From MGIIb-O1 sp002457595 (lineage in GTDB: Archaea; Thermoplasmatota; Poseidoniia; Poseidoniales; Thalassarchaeaceae), in the NCBI GenBank assembly GCA_045568115.1, contig JBJLBO010000001.1, positions 434,001 through 498,000 on the forward strand: DNA of 64,000 bases, in the 5' to 3' direction. Below are positions 15,803-24,482 of the stretch, piece after piece. How positions within the stretch are numbered: the first letter of the stretch is position 1; every line of letters begins with the position of its first letter. Position numbers and translations under genes: made by a program. The notes below the pieces were generated by a model. That model saw nothing but the letters and a program-made list of their open reading frames with translations. It had not been told where the DNA came from and made no database searches.

Positions 15803-16444
15803 ATGGCCGAGACAGTCATCGTGCGAGAGTGCAAATATGGACAGGTCAGGGTACTATTTGGCAATATTCTGCGAGTAGACGGTGACCTCTTGGTTACGAC
15901 AGCTAACAATCGCCTAGCAGGGCGAGAAGGCCTAGATGAGAAAATCCATCAAAAAGCAGGTCCTGAACTTCGTGAATTCACCCACCAAATTGCAGTTGAG
16001 AGAAGAAAGGAGAACTTACAGCCGTGTGGAGTAGGTGAAGCCGTAACTACACCGGGATTCAATTTGCCTTTTGAAAATCTAGTTCATGTTGTAGGACCTG
16101 ATTGTCGACGACCTAATCAAGATAACTTTCGTCGCGACCTATTGAAACAATCCTATGCTGCTATGTTCAATCAAATAGAGGCTGTAAAAAAGCGTGAGAC
16201 TTTGGTTATGCCACCTATCTGTATGGATATTTTCGCATATCCACACCGAGAAGGCGCAAGGATGACAATGGAAATTGTTCTAGCTTGGATGGATGAAGGA
16301 GAGGATCCTGGGACTGATATGGTTCTCATCGTTACAAATGATAATCAATTCCTCAATAATATGAAAACTGTTTATCGAGAATCTGAAGATAGGTTTCCTG
16401 GCATAGACAGAACTAGGGCCTTCAGAAAAGGCAAGTACCCCTGA
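15803..16444 (+). CDS. Macrodomain protein (ADP-ribose-binding fold)
   Basis: A 213-residue protein with a macrodomain: VRVLFGNILRVDGDLLVTTANNRL carries the strand and the TTANN adenosine/ribose loop (VNAAN in most family members), followed by GREGLDEKIHQKAGPEL, which corresponds to the GGVAxxIHxAAG segment but with Arg-Glu in place of a Gly-Gly pair, and GEAVTTPGFNLPFENLVHVVGP, the usual third motif. Macrodomains bind ADP-ribose or remove it from proteins, RNA or O-acetyl-ADP-ribose. The altered glycine loop leaves hydrolase activity uncertain. I chose the ATG at 15803; a GTG at 15782 is also in frame. The gene is divergent from the AsnC-type gene and convergent with the next. Confidence 0.82.
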   Translation: MAETVIVRECKYGQVRVLFGNILRVDGDLLVTTANNRLAGREGLDEKIHQKAGPELREFTHQIAVERRKENLQPCGVGEAVTTPGFNLPFENLVHVVGPDCRRPNQDNFRRDLLKQSYAAMFNQIEAVKKRETLVMPPICMDIFAYPHREGARMTMEIVLAWMDEGEDPGTDMVLIVTNDNQFLNNMKTVYRESEDRFPGIDRTRAFRKGKYP

Positions 16445-16452
16445 GTTAGAAA

Positions 16453-17205
16453 TCAGCGGTCTAAGTTACCAATATGCAAATTTACAGCCTCGGTTAGTGT
16501 GAGCCGCCCAACAGCAACCGATCTTGCCAAATTTGCTGGAATGGTTAGCCTTCCTTCAGAAATTCTGCGACTCCTACGCTGAATTTCACGAACTTCTCCT
16601 TTTGATGGAGTTACTTGTAATCGCTGAGTAATTGGAATTCCTTCCAATGAACTAATTGTTCTGGCAGCAGAGATATGATCATGACGCGATCCTTTCGAAG
16701 TTGAATGCTCATCAACCAATTGTACAGATAAACCACGAGCAAGACAAACGTTTGCAATTCGAGATGATATGGTTCTCACACCATCACCAATTCGAACTAC
16801 AGACTCGGCAGGAGAAATATCTAGCAATATTTCTGTTATTCTGTCAACTACTGCGTCAACTGATTCCAATTGCATAGAACCTGCAGGTCGTCCATCGGCT
16901 AACCATGCTAAACCTGGACGAGGGCCAGGGTCAATTCCAAAACAAATTCGCTGAACTTGGTCTCCAACATACATCCTATTGATTATTGAACCAATTACAG
17001 AATCTATTTCTTCAATATCACATCCTACCCCGCGACCATCATCGGTAAGTAGGACTTCAGCGTGAGAACCTATCCAATAATTGACCCCGATTGGAACTGG
17101 ATGGGAAGTATCAATCTGAGAATATTGTAGACCTGAAACTCTCAATCTATTTAGCAATCGGTATGCCAAACGAAAGTCATCTGTCCGTACAGCCACCTCT
17201 GACAC
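16453..17205 (-). CDS. Predicted RuvC/YqgF-fold nuclease-like protein
   Basis: A 250-residue protein whose middle has the RNase H-like pattern of RuvC/YqgF proteins: FGIDPGPRPGLAW at 89-101 with Asp92, VVRIGDG at 136-142, VQLVDEHSTSKG at 161-172 (comparable to the VDER strand of YqgF) and DHISAARTI at 176-184, with Asp176 as the last acidic candidate. An N-terminal part of about 85 residues and a basic C-terminal part (EIQRRSRRISEGRLTIPANLA) are additional. YqgF-type proteins trim pre-rRNA and RuvC resolves Holliday junctions; the role here is unknown. It is divergent from hjc, a true resolvase gene. The start is a GTG at 17205 that falls inside a hairpin. Confidence 0.6.
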   Translation of the reverse strand: MSEVAVRTDDFRLAYRLLNRLRVSGLQYSQIDTSHPVPIGVNYWIGSHAEVLLTDDGRGVGCDIEEIDSVIGSIINRMYVGDQVQRICFGIDPGPRPGLAWLADGRPAGSMQLESVDAVVDRITEILLDISPAESVVRIGDGVRTISSRIANVCLARGLSVQLVDEHSTSKGSRHDHISAARTISSLEGIPITQRLQVTPSKGEVREIQRRSRRISEGRLTIPANLARSVAVGRLTLTEAVNLHIGNLDR

Positions 17206-17217
17206 GGTTTGTCAGAG
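17197..17217 (-). promoter_or_regulatory. Hairpin over the start codon of the RuvC/YqgF-fold gene
   Basis: A perfect eight-base inverted repeat, CTCTGACA and TGTCAGAG, encloses a five-base loop (AACCG on the minus strand). The GTG start codon at 17205-17203 spans the loop-stem border, so the folded RNA would hide it. Confidence 0.45.
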
Positions 17218-17315
17218 TTAGACCTCGCATTCAATGATTACTAACTAATCACTAGAAATTCTACTGATTATAGAGAAACTGCATTTTCTCAATTCGGATG
17301 AGGGGATATTAAGTA

Positions 17316-17325
17316 AAATATATCA
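17316..17325 (+). promoter_or_regulatory. TATA box of hjc
   Basis: AAATATATCA lies about 55-64 bases before the hjc ATG at 17380. With normal archaeal spacing transcription would begin near 17346, giving a leader of about 34 bases. An out-of-frame ATG sits at that predicted start. Confidence 0.45.
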
Positions 17326-17379
17326 TTTTGAGTAATAGACAAGCGATGTCGTCAAGAACCTTGAGAATAGGCTACGCAT

Positions 17380-17928
17380 ATGAGCAGCGTATATGAGCGT
17401 GAATTACGCTCTGTTCTGGCTGGGGAAAAAAAAGGTGTTCAAGCAATCACTCGTTCCTGTAATGAAGTTGAAAGAGCGCGTGCACTACAAGTTTGTCAGC
17501 GCCCTTTTCTAGTGGTCAGGGCCCCTGGAAGTGGAAGTGAAGGGACTGGGGATCTTCTTGCACTTAGAGGGGATATGTGCTTTCCTATTGAAGTAAAATC
17601 ATCGAAGACCGATAAGATATACTTGTCAGGACGAACTAAGTTACAATACGATGCACTCAAGACTACTGGAGAGAAATGTGGTCTACTACCTCTTTATGCA
17701 TTCAGACTCAAGGGAGTCAGAGGAGATAGTTGGACTATTATGAAAGTGCCAGTAGAAGGATTGACTGGAAAGTTGCGTACACTGGCAAGAGCGATACCAG
17801 AAGTACCTCTGACTCGTAATGGTTCACCATATCTAAACTGGCATGAAGGAATGCCTCTACACAGATTCTTAGCACTTATCAGCCGCTCAGATGGAGCACG
17901 ATTAATCGAAAATCAATATAATAGTTAA
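17380..17928 (+). CDS. hjc: Holliday junction resolvase Hjc
   Basis: A 182-residue archaeal Holliday junction resolvase. The nuclease core has YERELRSVL with Glu6, VVRAPGSGSEGTGDLLAL with Asp58 and PIEVKSSK with Glu71 and Lys73, followed by KIYLSGRTKLQYDAL, as in Hjc. The dimer cuts four-way DNA junctions during recombination and fork repair. There are about 25 extra residues between the first helix and the RAPGSG strand and a C-terminal extension of about 50 residues (NGSPYLNWHEGMPLHRFLAL) not found in the shortest family members. It has its own TATA box and is convergent with a small gene of unknown function. Confidence 0.93.
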   Translation: MSSVYERELRSVLAGEKKGVQAITRSCNEVERARALQVCQRPFLVVRAPGSGSEGTGDLLALRGDMCFPIEVKSSKTDKIYLSGRTKLQYDALKTTGEKCGLLPLYAFRLKGVRGDSWTIMKVPVEGLTGKLRTLARAIPEVPLTRNGSPYLNWHEGMPLHRFLALISRSDGARLIENQYNS

Positions 17929-17941
17929 CTGAAATTTTCAA

Positions 17942-18169
17942 CTAACTCTCTAGAAATGATTCGGTTTCAGAGAGGTGAGATTTAACCTGCTCTATTTGAG
18001 TTCTAACATTGACTAGACTGGCTTGCATCAGCAATCGAGATATTGTTTCACTCTCACGTCGAAGTCGGTCAATTTCCCTCATATGTTTACGATTCTCTAG
18101 CCCCTCGCTGTCACTCACATCTATCGGAAGTAGTAGAAGGTAAAGTAGTTCATCACGTCTCGAGCACAT
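17942..18169 (-). CDS. Small coiled-coil protein, unknown
   Basis: A 75-residue frame fills the gap between hjc and the site-2 protease gene. From residue 25 on it is almost entirely charged helix (NRKHMREIDRLRRESETISRLL, here abbreviated to its ends NRKHM and ETISRLL; then QIEQVKSHLSETESFLES), which suggests a coiled coil. The N-terminus, MCSRRDELLYLLLLPIDV, is more hydrophobic. I see no family. It could start at the internal ATG in KHMREI instead. Confidence 0.45.
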   Translation of the reverse strand: MCSRRDELLYLLLLPIDVSDSEGLENRKHMREIDRLRRESETISRLLMQASLVNVRTQIEQVKSHLSETESFLES

Positions 18170-18198
18170 TCAAGAGTGGGTGGCCTTGACCAACTAAT

Positions 18199-19710
18199 AT
18201 GGAGCAAGGGCTGAGTCTCAATCAGTTACTCTTTATTGTGCTCCTAGGGCTTTTTTGGATTAATGGATGGGCTCCCTTATGGACTGTGTTATTAGTTTCA
18301 ATATGGTATCTTTCTCTTATTTGGTTAGAACAGAATGGGACTCTAGACAAATGGAACGCATCACGGGCTTTAGGAATCATCTTGATGTTGCGAACTAATC
18401 GCGGCAAAGACGTATTAGAAAAAGTCTCGAATCCTCGCAGATTTTGGAGATGGTACGGTGAATTCTCAATTTGGCTATGTTTAGGCATGATGGGATTGGT
18501 TGTTTTTCTCCTATTTGCCACTGCTATTCTCACAACAATGCAACCTTCACAACAAGAAGTTCTACCAGCTACTGATTTGCTACTAATCCCTGGAGTCACT
18601 AGTTTTGTCCCTCTAAAGTGGCCACTAATAGCCTTGATTATTGCCCTCATTATCCATGAATATAGCCATGGAATTCAAGCGCGAGCACATGGAATGCAAG
18701 TTCGTTCATTTGGACTTCTACTCGCTGGCCCTCTGCCTGTAGGAGCCTTTGCAGAACCTGAATATGAGGAAATGGTTCGAGCACCTCTTAGAGAAAGAAT
18801 GCGATTGTACGCAGCAGGACCCTCAATCAATCTACTAGCAACATGGATGGTCCTGATTCTACTTAGTGCAACTGCTAATGGATTCGTAGCAGAAAACCCA
18901 GGAGTTCATGCAACTGGAATAATCAAGGAAACCGGCGCGGAAGATGCTGGCCTATTGCCTTATGAGACAATTACTCATATTGATGGAGCCGAAATAAATG
19001 ATTATGATGATTTTACAAGCGCATTAGAATCATATTCTGCAGGAGATTCTGCTTTATTTTCAGTCCTTCCAAGGCCTTCTGACAACGAAAATTCTGAAAG
19101 AGATATCGAGATTGTTTTTACTGACAAGCACGATCATTACATGCGACCTTGTTTGGAAGAAATTAGTTGCGATGCTGAAGAATACAGCCTATTATTAGGC
19201 GATGAATTAGGCATTTTTGAAGGAGATGCATTTGTAGGCATGATAGTTTCTGAAGGCACTGCTGCAGCAGATAGATGGTCTTTTTTATTCAATGAAGAGA
19301 GTTCAACGATAGAAAAAACAGTGCAGACAATTTTTGCACCATTTGCAATGCTAGGTGTTCCAATAGCTAACGAGGGTCATACTATGATATTAGAGGAAAG
19401 AGCAATGCTTTCTGCAGGAGATGGTGCTATTGCCTCTACTCTAGGAACTGACGGTATGCTTGCAGTATTCGATTTCCTCTTCTGGCTAATTTGGATAAAT
19501 TTTCTACTTGGATTTGCAAACCTAATCCCTATGGTTCCTTTCGACGGGGGGCATATTGTTCGAGATGGAACACACTCAACTCTACGATTCTTCATGCGTA
19601 AATCCAATCCGATAAGAATTGAAAGTTTAGCGGAAAGACTCAGTTCAATGAGCAGCCTCTTCATACTTCTTATACTTCTAATTCCAATAGTCATACCAAG
19701 AATTTTCTAG
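18199..19710 (+). CDS. Site-2 protease family (M50) with PDZ domain
   Basis: A 503-residue membrane metalloprotease. The HEYSHG motif at 153-158 gives the HExxH zinc ligands and catalytic Glu within a hydrophobic helix; the third ligand is the Asp of NLIPMVPFDGGH in a late helix. Between them lies a PDZ-like domain at about 235-290 (AGLLPYETITHIDGAEINDYDDF) and an acidic extracytoplasmic region with two Cys. There are several N-terminal helices. Site-2 proteases cut transmembrane segments of regulators or leftover signal peptides. No obvious substrate gene is adjacent; signal peptidase I is the convergent neighbour, 4 bases away. Confidence 0.9.
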   Translation: MEQGLSLNQLLFIVLLGLFWINGWAPLWTVLLVSIWYLSLIWLEQNGTLDKWNASRALGIILMLRTNRGKDVLEKVSNPRRFWRWYGEFSIWLCLGMMGLVVFLLFATAILTTMQPSQQEVLPATDLLLIPGVTSFVPLKWPLIALIIALIIHEYSHGIQARAHGMQVRSFGLLLAGPLPVGAFAEPEYEEMVRAPLRERMRLYAAGPSINLLATWMVLILLSATANGFVAENPGVHATGIIKETGAEDAGLLPYETITHIDGAEINDYDDFTSALESYSAGDSALFSVLPRPSDNENSERDIEIVFTDKHDHYMRPCLEEISCDAEEYSLLLGDELGIFEGDAFVGMIVSEGTAAADRWSFLFNEESSTIEKTVQTIFAPFAMLGVPIANEGHTMILEERAMLSAGDGAIASTLGTDGMLAVFDFLFWLIWINFLLGFANLIPMVPFDGGHIVRDGTHSTLRFFMRKSNPIRIESLAERLSSMSSLFILLILLIPIVIPRIF

Positions 19711-19714
19711 GGAT

Positions 19715-20521
19715 TTATTCTTCTTCATCAGAAGAATCATCTTTCTGTAATCTAACAGTTACCATATCAATTAGAATCGGGGCCACGATGATGAATGAAA
19801 CAAGCAGAGCTAAACTGCTCCAAGAGGCTCCAGGCACCGCACCAGCAGTTCCTGATGCTGAGAGTTTGACTGCACCAACCCAAGGTATCTCAAGTGAAGC
19901 AACCCCAATTATCCATTCATCTTTGATCGCTTGGACAAGTTGACCATTTTCATCGCTAAGGCTGATTTGATCATACTGACAACCATTACTCCATATGTTG
20001 TCTCCTGTAGTGATGTAACCTTCGTGGGAAGGAACCCAGTTCTCAATGCGAAGATTAGAATTGCTATGAAAACACTCATAATCTAACTCTAAAGTAATTT
20101 GGGACGCCCCTACAACATCAGTTCCAGGAACATCCCAACCTCCGTTAGGATTGGCTACTGCCTTTAGCAGAGCACGATGAATCACAGGTGTATCGCTACC
20201 TCCATTTTTTCGGAAAATGATTACGTCACCGGGCATTCCATGGCTCTCATAGCCTTCGTGCTCATTTCCTTCTTGAGTTGCTTCAGCCAATGTGACAATT
20301 TCAACTCGATTTTTATCCATAACTAGAATCAAGTCACCAGGATCTATTGCTCCAACAGAACCGCTTTCTCTATCGTGCATCATTGAGCCAGATTCTACAA
20401 CAACCATAGGGGGATATTTTCCGGTTGCAATAGTCAGGGAGCCCAATAGAAGAACGACTAGCCCAATTGCTAAAGTGGCCTCTCGCATCAACATCTTGCT
20501 ATCCAAATTCAATCCTCCCAC
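19715..20521 (-). CDS. Signal peptidase I, archaeal/ER type (S26B)
   Basis: A 268-residue protein with an N-terminal anchor (TLAIGLVVLLLGSLTIA), then VVESGSMMHDRE with the nucleophile Ser46, DPGDLILVM, GDVIIFRKNGG and TPVIHRALL, where the His replaces the bacterial Lys as in archaeal and ER signal peptidases. A second membrane helix (LALLVSFIIVAPILIDMV) ends the protein before an acidic tail. It removes signal peptides from exported proteins on the outer face of the membrane, which matters here because of the large secreted proteins at 51-63 kb. It overlaps the upstream membrane-protein gene by about 13 bases. Confidence 0.92.
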   Translation of the reverse strand: MGGLNLDSKMLMREATLAIGLVVLLLGSLTIATGKYPPMVVVESGSMMHDRESGSVGAIDPGDLILVMDKNRVEIVTLAEATQEGNEHEGYESHGMPGDVIIFRKNGGSDTPVIHRALLKAVANPNGGWDVPGTDVVGASQITLELDYECFHSNSNLRIENWVPSHEGYITTGDNIWSNGCQYDQISLSDENGQLVQAIKDEWIIGVASLEIPWVGAVKLSASGTAGAVPGASWSSLALLVSFIIVAPILIDMVTVRLQKDDSSDEEE

Positions 20522-21360
20522 TCGATTTTAATCTCACCTGCTGGCCTAGTTAGGTAGAGCAATGTAAGTGAAGTAGCAGTAAGAATAATGCTGACTCCAT
20601 CAAAATGCGGAGCAAGGGAATGAATTGATTCATTGCCTGAAAGAAAGAGAGTAAAATCAACAGTGTATTCACGACTACCACCATCTATAGAGGCTAATCC
20701 AAACATCATATTGTATAGAAGAAGAATTCCAGTCAATCCACTAAATATCAATATTAATCTATTCCAAATGAGTTCATGCAAGACTGGAGCACCAGGAAGT
20801 ATTCGTGAAAGATGAGAATCTCTTGTGTTCAGCCATTTCATCAATGCACTTTGTTCGTTTTCGGAATCAACAACTAATTCATCTTCAATTACTGACAATT
20901 TTTGTTTCTTTTGCATTGATTTAGAAACGTGCCTTAGTTTCCCCGAAGTTTTGATTCCAAGACTTTCATAATGAGATACAAGAGTTTTCTGATACTCAAT
21001 ACCCAGCATTAATGCTGCCTCTTCTGCCTCGCCTCTTCGGCGTAGAACTTCAGGTCTAGAATCCAAAGAAAGAATAGAATCCAAAACAGATTTTTGATTC
21101 AAAAAGATCGAAAATTCGGGTACAACATAGAAGGCTATCAGTCCTCCGAAAATAAGAGCCGCCCAAGACCAAGAAACATAGGCTGATTTACTTGGATCTG
21201 CAGTTCCATCGAGAATAAAAAGAAACAAAAATCCCCATAATGTTGCTGCAACAGACAGAATCGTGGTGTATGTGATAATTTGAAAATGGCTATCACTCTT
21301 ACTCATCCACCAACGACGAAGAGGGGCCAAAAGACGTCTGCGGGGTCTCGCCATCATCAT
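20509..21360 (-). CDS. Membrane protein with cytosolic middle domain, unknown
   Basis: From the ATG at 21360 about 283 residues; the frame is open to 21468 but the extra stretch would cover the presumed promoter region. After a basic start (ARPRRRLLAPLRRWW) there are two hydrophobic helices, a charged middle of about 100 residues with helical character (RPEVLRRRGEAEEAALMLG, then KSMQKKQKL), a third helix (LILIFSGLTGILLLYNMMFG) and a fourth (VSIILTATSLTLLYL). The gene overlaps the signal peptidase gene, so they are translationally coupled. I recognise no family. Confidence 0.7.
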   Translation of the reverse strand: MMMARPRRRLLAPLRRWWMSKSDSHFQIITYTTILSVAATLWGFLFLFILDGTADPSKSAYVSWSWAALIFGGLIAFYVVPEFSIFLNQKSVLDSILSLDSRPEVLRRRGEAEEAALMLGIEYQKTLVSHYESLGIKTSGKLRHVSKSMQKKQKLSVIEDELVVDSENEQSALMKWLNTRDSHLSRILPGAPVLHELIWNRLILIFSGLTGILLLYNMMFGLASIDGGSREYTVDFTLFLSGNESIHSLAPHFDGVSIILTATSLTLLYLTRPAGEIKIEWED

Positions 21361-21415
21361 TGGGTAGGACTCATCCGATTTGTTAGTTCTCTCTTGATGG
21401 ACTGGTGAAAATAGA

Positions 21416-21425
21416 AAATATAGGT
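21416..21425. promoter_or_regulatory. AT-rich tract between divergent genes, possible shared promoter
   Basis: AAAATATAGG on the plus strand (CCTATATTTT on the minus strand) lies about 52-61 bases before the helicase ATG and about 56-65 before the ATG at 21360. It could act as a TATA box in either direction. Confidence 0.35.
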
Positions 21426-21476
21426 TCGTAATAACACCCATTGGTTCATGTCGAACACACATACGCATAGAGTCAG

Positions 21477-24473
21477 ATGGATGGCTCTGCTCTAGATTGC
21501 TTTCACCCCGATGTACGTGCTCTCGTACAAGAACGAGGCTGGGAATTAACTCCTATTCAGGAAGCTTCTGCGACTGAACTGGTCGCTAGTAAAGATAGAA
21601 TTCTGGTTGCGCCAACTGGAAGTGGGAAAACAGAAGCCGCAATTCTTCCTCTAGCATCAAGAGCTCTGGAGGAAAACTGGCAAGGACTCTCAATCCTATA
21701 CATAACACCACTTCGAGCCTTGAATCGAGATATAGATAGAAGATTAGAGAAATTACTCTCTCCATTGGGAATTAGTGTAGGTCTAAGACATGGAGATACA
21801 ACACAAAAAGAGCGGACTAGACAATCACGTAATCCACCAAACCTGTTGGTAACTACCCCTGAAACTGCACAAATAATGTTACTCGGAAGTAGATTACGCC
21901 AACACCTAGCAGGAGTAAGAGCAGTAGTTTTGGACGAAGTTCACGATATGGCATCCTCAGAGCGAGGAGCACAACTTCTGGTTGGATTAGAGAGAATTGC
22001 AGCCTTATCGAATGTTGGTAAAAAATTCCAACGCATCGGTCTTTCGGCAACCGTGGGAAATGCTGATGAGGTCGCAAGTTGGATGTCTAAGGATGCAAAA
22101 GCAATATTTGGTCCAGCACCTAGAACAACTCAGGTTACTGTTCATCGAGAAACACCCACTCCTGAAGACGAATTACTCGCCGGTGAATGGGCAATTTCAC
22201 CAAAATCAATTGCAGCCTTTCGGCATCTAGCTCATATTTTGATTGAAGACCCCCCATCTCTAGTCTTTGTTAATTCTAGATCTTCAGCCGAAACTGTTGC
22301 ACAGAGGCTAGGTGCTATTGTTCCTGAAATCAATGTTGGAGTTCATCATGGTAGTCTTGCAGCTGAGACACGAAGAGACATGGAAGATGCTCTTCGCGCT
22401 GGAGATTTGCATGGATTAATATGCACCTCTAGTCTTGAATTAGGAATAGATATCGGAACAATTCGAAGAGTTCACCAATTAAACAGTCCAAGAGCAGTTG
22501 ATCGTTTGCTACAACGTGTAGGAAGGGCAGAGCATCATCTTGGAGGAACCGGAAAAGGTGATATTCTAGCGTGGGAAATTGATGACATCGCGGAGTCGGC
22601 AGTAATTGCACGAAGAGCAATGAACGGTGAACTAGAAGGAATCGAATGGAGGTATAATCCAGGTATTGTAGCTGCTAATCAGATGTTACAAATGGCATCT
22701 GAGAGATCTTTTGTGCCACTAAATGACGTAACTAAAATTCTCAAACAAACATCGATTTTCACAGAATGGAGTCACGACGATACTCTAGCAGTATTACGTG
22801 TGCTCAATGATCGTTGGTTACTGCGATTGATTGAGGATCCAAAAGACTCAGATGCTACAATTTGGCATCCGAGGATATGGGAAAATCTAGCAATTAAGGC
22901 TAACGAAAAAGGAGCAAAGATTCCCGAACAGAGGCCTTCATGGGAAGAAGAAAGTGAGGAGGAGGACAAGAAAAGATGGCTTCAAGAAATGCTCCCACAC
23001 GTTCCTAGTGAACTATCCAATGGTTGGTTTTCACCAGCTGGAAGACTTGGCCGAAATAGAACAGATCATTTCTCAATGATTCCAGATGAAATCTCATATC
23101 GAGTTAGAGATGCTGTAACTCGTCAAACACTAGGTAGTGTTGATGAGGCATTTGTCCTATCTTTGAATAATCTAGGAGAGGATGGTGGTGGAAGACCTCG
23201 AAGATTTGTTATGGCTGGAAGAACATGGATGATTGTTGATGCTGATCCAGAACAATCTGAGTTACTAGTCGCTCCAATATCAGACACAGGCGAGGCCCCA
23301 GTTTGGGCTGGAGAATTGCCTCCTGTGCCGATAGAAGTTGCACTAGAGGTAGGCAGACTAAGGCGCAGTGCAGCGATTGCTGTAGGGGCTATGGAACCTC
23401 AGAAAGGAGATCTGGAATTTGATGAGTATCCTCTTTCTGATGTGGCTAGAGATGATTTGTTAAGGGCGGTAACTGAACATCTGGATGCTACTGAGAATCT
23501 ACCAACAGACAAGGTATTGACCGTTGAAACACGACAAAAAACTGTAGTTCTGAATACTTGTCGTGGCTCAAAAATCAATGAAACTTTGGCTCATTTCATA
23601 CAGGCAATGGGTTCAATGAGAGAAGGGAAAATGGGGACAACTCTAGTTGACCCTTATCGAATAGCCTTCCAAGTTCCTGGAACCAAGGCTGTGCATGTTA
23701 TTGAGTGGATTAGTAATACTTCACCAGAGGCTCTAGAAACGATTCTGAGGATGACAATACCAAATGGAAGAGCACTAAGATGGAGGCTAGTTCAAGTCGC
23801 TCGCAAGATGGGGGTTTTACAGAAAGCAGCGGATCCAAGAAAAGTCAACCTTCAGGGGATAATGCAACGATATAGGGGCACACCAGTTGTTGAAGAAGCT
23901 CTTTCGAAACTATTCCACGAACGTATGGATATCGAGGGAACGATGGATCTAATTCGTGAAATTCAGAATGGTGAGGCTAAGATTGTACACACAGCAACAG
24001 GACCTCTTGGTCTATCTCCCAAGAGTGAACGTGACTTACTATTACCTGCATGGTCAGATGCTCAATTACGAGAAAGACTTGAGACTCGGCTACTAGCAGA
24101 ACGTTGTGTACTAATTTGTTTGAATTGTTCGGACAAAAGTCGGAAACGTGTAGGACGTATGGAAGATCGTATTGAGCCATGCCCGAAGTGTAATGGAACC
24201 ATGAGAGCGTGTGCACCAGAAAGAATGGAATCACTACTAGTCGGATGGATAGAAAGTAAGGATCCAAAAGATAGGGCTCGAATGAAAAAGAATGCAGAAT
24301 TAATCAGAACCCACGGACAAGATGCGGTTCTTGCAATGATGGGGAGAGGAGTGGGCGAGGAAACTGCAACTAGACTTCTTAGAGGACATATACGTGGAAA
24401 TCGAGTCTCTCTACTACGTTCCATACACAACGCAGAACTACAATATGCAAAAACTCGAAGATATTGGTCTTGA
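21477..24473 (+). CDS. Lhr-type superfamily 2 helicase with zinc finger
   Basis: A 998-residue DEAD/H-box helicase. Visible motifs: Q-like LTPIQEASATEL, Walker A APTGSGKTE at 45-53, TPLRALNRD, TTPETAQIM, DEVHD, SATVGN, then in the second RecA lobe SLVFVNSRSSAE, GVHHGSL, ICTSSLELGIDIG and LQRVGRAEHH. After the core come winged-helix and Lhr-like regions and, near the C-terminus, a four-cysteine finger (CLNCSDK...CPKCNG). Archaeal Lhr proteins are 3'-to-5' helicases acting on forks or RNA. The C-terminal zinc finger marks it as one of the longer archaeal versions. A P-loop kinase gene follows after 9 bases. Confidence 0.88.
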   Translation: MDGSALDCFHPDVRALVQERGWELTPIQEASATELVASKDRILVAPTGSGKTEAAILPLASRALEENWQGLSILYITPLRALNRDIDRRLEKLLSPLGISVGLRHGDTTQKERTRQSRNPPNLLVTTPETAQIMLLGSRLRQHLAGVRAVVLDEVHDMASSERGAQLLVGLERIAALSNVGKKFQRIGLSATVGNADEVASWMSKDAKAIFGPAPRTTQVTVHRETPTPEDELLAGEWAISPKSIAAFRHLAHILIEDPPSLVFVNSRSSAETVAQRLGAIVPEINVGVHHGSLAAETRRDMEDALRAGDLHGLICTSSLELGIDIGTIRRVHQLNSPRAVDRLLQRVGRAEHHLGGTGKGDILAWEIDDIAESAVIARRAMNGELEGIEWRYNPGIVAANQMLQMASERSFVPLNDVTKILKQTSIFTEWSHDDTLAVLRVLNDRWLLRLIEDPKDSDATIWHPRIWENLAIKANEKGAKIPEQRPSWEEESEEEDKKRWLQEMLPHVPSELSNGWFSPAGRLGRNRTDHFSMIPDEISYRVRDAVTRQTLGSVDEAFVLSLNNLGEDGGGRPRRFVMAGRTWMIVDADPEQSELLVAPISDTGEAPVWAGELPPVPIEVALEVGRLRRSAAIAVGAMEPQKGDLEFDEYPLSDVARDDLLRAVTEHLDATENLPTDKVLTVETRQKTVVLNTCRGSKINETLAHFIQAMGSMREGKMGTTLVDPYRIAFQVPGTKAVHVIEWISNTSPEALETILRMTIPNGRALRWRLVQVARKMGVLQKAADPRKVNLQGIMQRYRGTPVVEEALSKLFHERMDIEGTMDLIREIQNGEAKIVHTATGPLGLSPKSERDLLLPAWSDAQLRERLETRLLAERCVLICLNCSDKSRKRVGRMEDRIEPCPKCNGTMRACAPERMESLLVGWIESKDPKDRARMKKNAELIRTHGQDAVLAMMGRGVGEETATRLLRGHIRGNRVSLLRSIHNAELQYAKTRRYWS

Positions 24474-24482
24474 GCAAGCAAT

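Noticed and set aside
18222..18650. 142-codon minus-strand frame
   Set aside because: It is antisense to the site-2 protease N-terminus including the HEYSHG region and has no features of its own.
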